Positions 57,392-64,000 of a DNA stretch of 64,000 nt are shown in pieces. Position 1 is the stretch's first letter; each line of letters begins with the position of its first letter. The position numbers and the translations under genes were made by a program. Under the pieces are notes generated by a model that did no database searches, was not told where the DNA came from, and was given only the letters and a program-made list of their open reading frames with translations. Source of the stretch: Cliona cf. orientalis (lineage: Eukaryota; Porifera; Demospongiae; Clionaida; Clionaidae); assembly GCA_963930775.1 (NCBI GenBank), contig OZ005699.1, positions 4,919,501 through 4,983,500 of the forward strand. Reading direction: 5' to 3'.

Positions 57392-58550
57392 TAACTCTGT
57401 AACTGCTGCATACTTCGTTTGTGAGTCTCAAGCTCGTGTTATATGATTCCTTATGGCGTTTCAAAGCCATGTATTGTGTGGATTTCGCTGAAAACGCTTT
57501 GTTCTCCAGTTCTGGCGACATTTGCTCAGGACCGCTACCTTCCACTATAGGACCATCCTTCCACGCACCTTGGCAGCTTTTCGATGGACAGAATGAACAA
57601 TAGTAGACTTCTTTCAAGGTACAAACTAAGAAGTTCCAGCTACAACTCCAGTAAAGCTACTGCCTGCCTGCCAATAGTCAGCGAAGTATAACTTGAACTG
57701 CTTAGCTTCTTGACTTCAAGCCACACCCAATGCACCTGTCTCTATTTACACGCAAGTTATGCTACCGTATACATTGTACTGCACTCTCTAGCCAGCTGTT
57801 TTTCTCTTGAAAGGCTGCCCAGCAGCTGGTAAGGACGTTTAATAGTACTAATATGAATGTGCTTGTAGCCTTGTACCCAGGCCCTTGGAGGGTACCTTTG
57901 GTTCTCTACCACCCAGTTCACATGCAACACTTTCTGGGCAGAGTTATTGTATTTTGTGATTTGATTATGCCTCCAGTCTGCCAGCAGTGTCCTAAATGTT
58001 CAGTGTTCCATGGCAGAAATCTGTGTGTGTGTGTATGTGTGACTTCCAGTTTATTCCACTGGCCTAAGGAAAGCAAGAGAATGAGCAATAGCATCACTGA
58101 GAATCAGCAGATGAGATTGCATTGAGGCTAGTCACGGATAGCACCAGAAAAGCACAAAAGTGAGCCTACACAGAATACAGCCTAGTCTAGTCACTAGACC
58201 AGAGATGAGATAAGGCCTTTATACTCCACCTCCAAACTGGTACGACACCCCTCAACTTGAGCTTGAGAAGCATGCATGTGGGCACTCAGTTATCATTCAT
58301 GTGCCAGCTTGTACGTGCAACAAATGTTGAGAAGAATCACTCATGTCCAGGTCTGCCACGTGGTGCCAGTATCTTTGCCATATTTGGCTCGAAGTTCAAT
58401 AAAATTTAATGACAAGAGTGTTGGGTATCATGTGACTGCATAGATCTGCAGTGAGTGCAGTCGAAGACTGAGAGTTTCCCTGCCCAGTATTGTACGTCAC
58501 TATACTATGAATCTCACAGCGCCGAGGGTTTGGCACCAATGGTGTTCATT
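57296..58550 (+). mobile_element. Family D element with (TCTG)n
   Basis: ACCCTCGGCGCATGCGCCGTAGGG, then a (TCTG)n run at 57342-57392, ending at GCGCCGAGGGTTTGGCACCA near 58520. Longer than other copies, so probably contains inserted sequence. The 115-aa minus frame here is the microsatellite plus repeat. Confidence 0.65.
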
Positions 58551-58811
58551 ACTAACTGCAATACCGGTAAGTGTGTGTGTGTCATAGTATAATCAAGCCC
58601 TACTGTGGAAAATCTTAGTGCACGGAATCATGAAGCCAGTTAATTACTTAGTTTCTTTGACTGCCTTAACTTCTAGGCTTGATGGCTTTTTTGCTGACTC
58701 ATCAATCATGATATCAGGATGTGATTTGGCAATGCACATATGCGTGCATTTGTACGCAAGTCTGTACTTGTGGTTACTCCAGTTCGTACTTACATGTGTA
58801 TATTCATGATA

Positions 58812-59254
58812 CCGTATAGCCTAAAAATTTGGTGGGAATTAAATGGCAGATTGGCCTTATCAGCGAGAACAAAAATATTGGCAAATTTTAATTTGGCAAA
58901 TAGCTGAGCTCGATCTAGCCACACCCTGAATTTGGCCCCTAACATTATATTATTGATCGAGGGGAGTGGTTGGCTGCAGATCGAGCAATATGGAGTTGAA
59001 ACTGGCAGCTACAAATGAGGGCATCAGAAATATTTGGACTCCAATTATTGGCGTGAGATTATCCTGTACTGAAAGAGAAACCAAACAAGCCTAGGTAAGC
59101 GGAGATTCGAGCGAGCGACACGAGGACCCAAAGACCACACTCACTAATTTACTTTGCGATGCAATCGCCTTGGCGCATGTGCAGAGGAATGACTTAATAC
59201 TAAATTAAATTTGGCCGTTGGCTGGTTAATCTGCCAAATCGCCTTGCTATACAG
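58812..59254. mobile_element. CCGTATAGCC-type inverted-repeat element
   Basis: CCGTATAGCCTAAAAATTTG with ATGGCAGATTGGCC at the left; CTGGTTAATCTGCCAAATCG with TTGCTATACAG at the right. The ends are inverted but worn. Flanked by TA. Confidence 0.65.
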
Positions 59255-59259
59255 TATAA

Positions 59260-60310
59260 AGTAGTTGCCAATTATCACTCTTTTAAATTAGCACAGTAAC
59301 TTCCCTGTACGGTGTTCAACTCAAAGAGACCAATTTTCTTGGTTGATGTGCTAACAGTTTCAAGAGAAAACGTAAAGTAATTGACTCTAAATACAGAGTG
59401 AGAATTGCCGTAAGGTACGTGGGCAAAATATTGAATGAACCACCGAGGTCACAAACTGAGTGGCAACTCGAGTGCACATGGAACAGATCGTAAATAATTT
59501 CGAAAGATACAATAAGTCAACAATATTTAATAATATTACTATATGATCCAATTTGTAGTGGCCATACATGTACAGGGTTTCATTTTGGAAGCCGGTTGCT
59601 CTCCCTTGAGAGTAGCCACCATCCATACAGGCAATACATGTACATATAAAAAGTTTGAACTGGTGCAAGTGTCCAAAGCGGCGATTTTGCTCATTTTAAT
59701 TCATGACCTAACTGAAGCTTCACACTACGTGCGGTAGGAGACACATCCCACATCCTTGCAACATTTGACTATTAAAATGGAGGGGAACCAGTGGGTATTA
59801 CTAACAGGCTTTTCCCCATCCAGGTGCTCAGAAGCCACCAGAAACAGTCTCAGAGGTTGAAACATTAAAAAATTTTCCTGGGCGAGCATACCCCCAGACC
59901 CCCTAACATATCCAATTTAGTGAGCACTACATCATTCTTTGCGGATGGAAATTAAAACACTTGAAATATTACTATAGTCTTTGCCTCCTTCTAACTCTAG
60001 TATCTGCAATTGTCATGTTTGCCCCCCCCCCCTTGATAAAAATCCTAAATGAAAACCTGATGTAGGTCATGACAGAGAGATTAAAACTTTTAGTAGTGTT
60101 CTTGCTAGTGTCTGATTCTTCTTAATTTGTTGTTTGTTTAATGAGTCTACCAATTTGTTTCCAATATGTTCACTCTATGGATGAGTTTGCATGGGCAGCA
60201 ATACTGTTGGGACTAAATCAGGTGTCTGCATTTAAAAAGCTCTGTTTACACACACTGATCCAGATTAAACTAAACCGGTTTAAACTGCATTTACACACTA
60301 GTGCTTAATC
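59260..60310. other. No gene recognised
   Basis: No exon-like frame; a C-tract lies near 60022. I searched the minus strand here and elsewhere right of 55.8 kb for the missing PIP4K N-terminal exon without success. Confidence 0.4.
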
Positions 60311-60317
60311 AATTATT

Positions 60318-60896
60318 AACCCTCGGCGCATGCGCCGCAGGGTTACGGTAGTCGTTCTGTGTGTGTGTGTGTGTGTCTGTCTGTCTGTCAGTCTGTTACC
60401 ACGAAATCAGCTGCCTACCTCGTTTCTACGTCGTAAACAAAGTTTTATAGGGTTCTTTATGGTGTTTTCAACGTTTTTACCGTTTGGCTTTTCCTGAAAA
60501 CGCTTCGTTCAAGAGTTATGGCGTCATTTGCTGGTCACCGCTTCCTTCCTCGCTCCCTGGCGAACTTTCGACGGCCAAACAAGACAGCGATGGCTTCTTT
60601 TCAGCTCGAAAAGTATATATGGTTAGTTATAGATCCAACAACACGACTGGTTCATCACTGATCGTACTACACTGGCAGAGAAGCTTCTTGGCTATCTCTG
60701 CATGCTACAAAATGCTGACACAGCATTACACACGTGATACTGCTGGACATTACGCAATCGCATGCAATGTGCATTCTTGTGGTTACTCTGACAGAAGCCC
60801 ATAGGCCTATATATATATGATGCATGTAAGCATCTGCACTAATGCAGTACTGCTCAGTGCTTGCGTGCCGAGGGTTTTGCACTATAGTGCTTCATT
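60318..60896 (+). mobile_element. Family D element
   Basis: TTAACCCTCGGCGCATGCGCCGC, then TACGGTAGTCGTTCTGTG with (GT)n and (TCTG)n, ending GTGCCGAGGGTTTTGCACTATAGTGC. Confidence 0.72.
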
Positions 60897-60917
60897 TTAC
60901 ATGTAATCCACTCTTAA

Positions 60918-61551
60918 CCCTATACGAAATCTTATGCATGTAACATGCATGTTACAAGCACTTACATGCATGTTGACCCAAACATGCCTGTAACATGAAT
61001 GTTAACGTTACACTCATGTGTAGTGCATGTCAAAACAACATGCAGGTTACAGTCTAGTACTAGTAGGGGCAAAATACATGATGCATGTCAAAATAAGCGT
61101 AGCATGCACAACACACGTAGCATGCAGGAGTAACAGGCAAATAACAGGCAAGTGACATTCATGTTACATGTAAGTAACATGACATGTTTGATGCATGTTA
61201 AAAGAGGTGTATGTGCTAAGTACATGTATATCATAATATTATAGGTATTCGTTCTGAATCTCGACGTTTAAACATGTTGACTCCATCCCATCTAGTAGAT
61301 GTATATGCATACACGTACATGTATACATGGATAAGCAAGTTTTGAAAGCAACTTTAATCCTTTGTTTTATGCATGTTACATGCACGTCATGTAGCATGCA
61401 TGGAAAATGCCATGCATGTTACACGAAACGTGTGCTACATGCATGTACAGTGTACATACAAATGGAACCTGCATATGATATGCGCCAAGGTTAGCACATG
61501 TCATCACCTGAAATATACATGCATGTAACATGCACAAGATTTCGCATAGAG
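60918..61551. mobile_element. TTAA-flanked element built of ATGCATGTTACATG motifs
   Basis: Ends CCCTATACGAAATCTTATGC and GCACAAGATTTCGCATAGAG are inverted, with TTAA directly outside each (60914-60917, 61552-61555). The interior is dominated by variants of ATGCATGTAACATG in both orientations. TTAA plus CCC ends resemble piggyBac-type MITEs; that is inference. Confidence 0.75.
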
Positions 61552-61943
61552 TTAATACACATCAGGACATGGATTCTAATCCGGATTAACTAATCCAGAT
61601 TAAAAGTAGATTAAGGCGTTTACACAGAAACTGGATTACCGGATTCTTATCTGGATCAAGAGCCTAGTGTAAATGGGCTTTTGAGGGGTTAAAATACACA
61701 GTTAGCATAGGTAATATGATCCATGCCTGATGTGAGCAATCATATTAGCGTGGTGTCTATAATATTTCAGGAGCTGGATTAGAGAGATAATATTACCGTA
61801 ACTTCGCGAAAGAGGGCCCACTACGGAATGTCAGCCCACCCCCCACTTTGGGCTCAATTTCCTGCTAAGGTCTAGTGTTTACTTGAATATGTGCCCATGT
61901 CCCATGTGTAGCTGCCCTTGAAAATGCAGCTCAAATGGCTGGT

Positions 61944-61991
61944 TAACCCTCGGCACATGCACGAGGGGTACGGTAGTCGTTCTGTGTGTGA

Positions 61992-62032
<41 letters not shown>

Positions 62033-62420
62033 TGTTATCACGCCAGCTGCTACATACCTGGTTAATACGATGCAAACAAGGTGTCATTAGGCTTTTTACG
62101 CCATTTTCAAGGTCTGAATTGTGTGGATTTCGTTGAAAACGCTTCGTTCAAAAGTTCTGGCAACATTTGCTGACCACCATGGCCTTCTTCACTTCTTGAT
62201 GAGCTCTCAATCGATGAAAGAGACAGCGATGGCTTCATTTCAAGATTAGTAGTGTGTAGCTCTAGCGATAGTTCTTAGAACTTGACTGACTCTTCACCGA
62301 TCTCAGTAGGCTATCAACTATGCTTCTTAGCTTTACTTTGTATACTAGATCTACCGATCTGGCATGCACGTGGTACTATTACGTAATACCGTGCAATCCG
62401 CATTCTTGTGGCTACTCTAC
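61944..62420 (+). mobile_element. Family D element with (GT)n
   Basis: TTAACCCTCGGCACATGCAC, TACGGTAGTCGTTCTGTGTG, then a (GT)n run to about 62031. The 3' end is not clear. Confidence 0.6.
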
Positions 62421-62426
62421 AATAGT

Positions 62427-62628
62427 CTTGCGTGCCAGCCCCTCCTACGCAAAGAGAGAGAGAAGGTCTGGTGAATGAACCTACTTCCGTTTGTCCCTTT
62501 GGAATGTATATTACGTCACTTATGTGACGTAGTACCTAACCACATTGCACTTTGCGATGATAATAATAAGTGCGTGTGCACATAAGATTGCTGTATTCAC
62601 GCACGCGTAGGAGGGGCTGGCGTCTCTG
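62427..62628. mobile_element. Inverted pair with GCCAGCCCCTCCTACGC ends
   Basis: AGTCTTGCGTGCCAGCCCCTCCTACGC at the left and GCGTAGGAGGGGCTGGCG at the right, 200 bp apart. Same arm as at 26059-26126 and 7337. It contains a TGACGTAA/TTACGTCA-like pair at 62510-62530. Confidence 0.65.
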
Positions 62629-62704
62629 CGGTCACGATCAGCTGACGAGTTTGAGATGGCTGCAGCTGGAAGATACTGTACGTCTTGCTTGTGGACAAGC
62701 AGCG

Positions 62705-63749
62705 ATGGCCAATAATAGACGTTTGTTGAGTAGTGAGTCTTCAATCAGTGTGCATAAAGCGTGGAGAAATCTAGTTGATGAGAGGCTGAAAGAAAATGAA
62801 ATGGAACTGGACATGGACTTGGTAGAGAAAATTTCAGCACCCACTTACATGTACAAAAATGCCATAGATCGTATGAAGCATTCTGTGAGAGGAAAAGTCA
62901 GCTATTGGAAAGATTAAATCCAGCTACTGAGAAAATGCTTAGTGTTCATAGTTCATCTCACCAGTCAGGTCACACCATCCCATCGCGTAAAAGCTGTCCA
63001 TTCTCGCATCCTTAACGCAGAATCAAGTATCCAAGGGTGTCAATCAGTGAATCAGATATGGATTGTAGTTGCGCATCTCCAGGAGTTGAGGTATTAAAAT
63101 TGATTTCAGCGATTATATTTGCATACCATTTACTACATACATAATATGTAGTAGTACAGCTACTTACTATAGCCTCGTCCCTAGCCCCCTCCCTGCTACT
63201 TACCTACTAACCTCCTGGTCTCACATCAGCCACTCAATATCATAATAATATTATTATTATTGTTATGATGTCTTCCAAATATTTGTACAGGTCATTATAG
63301 GACATAAGTCAAAGCCAAAGGCAATAACACTCACACACCCACTAGAAAAGTACTTGCCAAACGCCTTGCTCGTGGGAGTGCGGTCTCTGTTGCTGTTGAG
63401 TGCGTATGAAATAAAAGAACACAGAAGCATGTCATCACAGCCCTTGCTCAGAACATCAGAAAGGAATTGAAAGAACTTTGTTCTCGCCGTGTCATGTCGC
63501 TTCAGAGAGCTCGTGATTCCAGCACACTCCAGGAGTTTAACTGGGATGCCATTGTCGATGAAGCAACAGAACATGCTCTGAACTTGGTTCAACTCCTAGC
63601 TGAATGTACAAAAAGAAAAAAAATCAGAGACGACACAAAATCAATAATTGGAATGTTGTTATCATTGTTGTGCAAGAATCGTAATCCCAAGATGACTCTA
63701 TTTCAAAGAATGATCTCTCTTGTCCTGTATGCTGGCCACTCTGCAAAAG
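62705..63749 (+). pseudogene. DUF6589-like repeat-encoded protein, N-terminal part, broken
   Basis: Starts MANNRRLLSSESSISVHKAW, then MELDMDLVEKISAPTYMY. A frameshift near 62895 moves the reading to ERKSQLLERLNPATEKM. After an intron ending TTTGTACAG at 63290, exon 63291-63749 reads TRKVLAKRLARGSAVSVAVE, an in-frame TGA (63407-63409), then QKHVITALAQNIRKELKELC, FNWDAIVDEATEHALNL, and IIGMLLSLLCKNRNPKM with MISLVLYAGHSAK, ending at a GTTAGA donor. This layout matches the N-terminal half of multicopy proteins with a DUF6589 domain in corals, sponges and fish; the domain itself would lie right of the window. At least two lesions. Family name from memory, moderate confidence. Confidence 0.6.
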
Positions 63750-63842
63750 GTTAGAACTTGTTAATTATCATTAACTACCAGGTGCTAACAGCAAAGCTCA
63801 GACGTGTTGATATTTAATAATTATAGTATACACTGTGTGATA

Positions 63843-63987
63843 CCGTATAGCGGGAAATTTTCGTTGGTGCTAATTTTCGTATGATTGACCAAAATACCCT
63901 TAGAATAAATTTTCGTATTTTTTAATTTCGTATGCTTGCTGTGGGAGATTGTGCGCATGCGCAGCTGCTAGCGCTCGCACTATACGG
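63843..63987. mobile_element. Small CCGTATAGCGGGAAA inverted-repeat element
   Basis: 145 bp between TA pairs (63841-63842, 63988-63989). The left end CCGTATAGCGGGAAATTTTC is like 811; the right end CACTATACGG keeps only the outermost bases. The interior repeats AATTTTCGTA. Confidence 0.75.
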
Positions 63988-64000
63988 TAACGCTAGCATC

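Noticed and set aside
57270..57617. 115-codon minus frame
   Set aside because: Mostly the (TCTG)n run translated plus family D sequence.
1..64000. CRISPR array, bacterial operon, tRNA or rRNA
   Set aside because: No evenly spaced identical repeats with unique spacers, no Shine-Dalgarno-led gene clusters, no cloverleaf or rRNA core sequence noticed; regular ATGCATG and CATGAAA clusters are irregular in spacing and lie within inverted ends.

Overview
This window is AT-rich, intron-rich animal nuclear DNA. It holds one host gene in spliced pieces, one nearly complete DNA transposon carrying two genes, remains of at least two other transposon proteins, and a very dense load of short non-autonomous elements. 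Animal origin follows from a PIP4K-type lipid kinase with GT-AG introns, a THAP-domain transposase and a P2RX7-type cysteine domain. The crowding by TA-flanked elements ending in CCGTATAG or CCGTAAAGTCTGG fits a demosponge or similar early-branching animal, but that is a guess from style, not a proof. I see no rRNA, tRNA, CRISPR array or bacterial operon.

Left third (1-16.4 kb): no convincing host gene. Inverted-repeat elements are nested in one another: an 811-1882 element, a composite repeat at 3473-5112, and a putative Helentron-like repeat at 5213-6096 that cuts a fold-back arm in two.

Transposon (16428-21328, 4.9 kb): terminal inverted repeats of about 205 bp enclose two genes that start just inside the repeats and run toward each other, with 75 bp between their stop codons. 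The plus-strand gene is intact over three exons (222 aa): an acidic leader, then a domain like the cytoplasmic C-terminus of the P2X7 receptor without any channel. The minus-strand gene has nine exons (about 744 codons): THAP domain, zinc ribbon and DDE-type transposase core. It carries one in-frame stop and one 1-base frameshift. A perfect TGACGTCA sits in each terminal repeat about 60 bp before each ATG. This paired-gene element is the most interesting object in the window.

Right part (28.1-55.8 kb): eight exons of a phosphatidylinositol-5-phosphate 4-kinase (PIP4K, minus strand) are spread over 27.7 kb. They join in frame without lesions (365 aa). About 80 N-terminal residues were not found and probably lie beyond the window or in an exon I could not recognise. 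Its introns are filled with repeats, including a dead hAT (ZNF862-like) gene at 39.4-41.0 kb. The right edge (62.7-63.75 kb) holds a broken copy of a multicopy protein family, probably DUF6589, cut by the window end.

In the features, repeat families are named FB1 (fold-back), A (about 500 bp), D (Helentron-like), E, F, G and H for cross-reference only. Coordinates of repeat edges are by eye.
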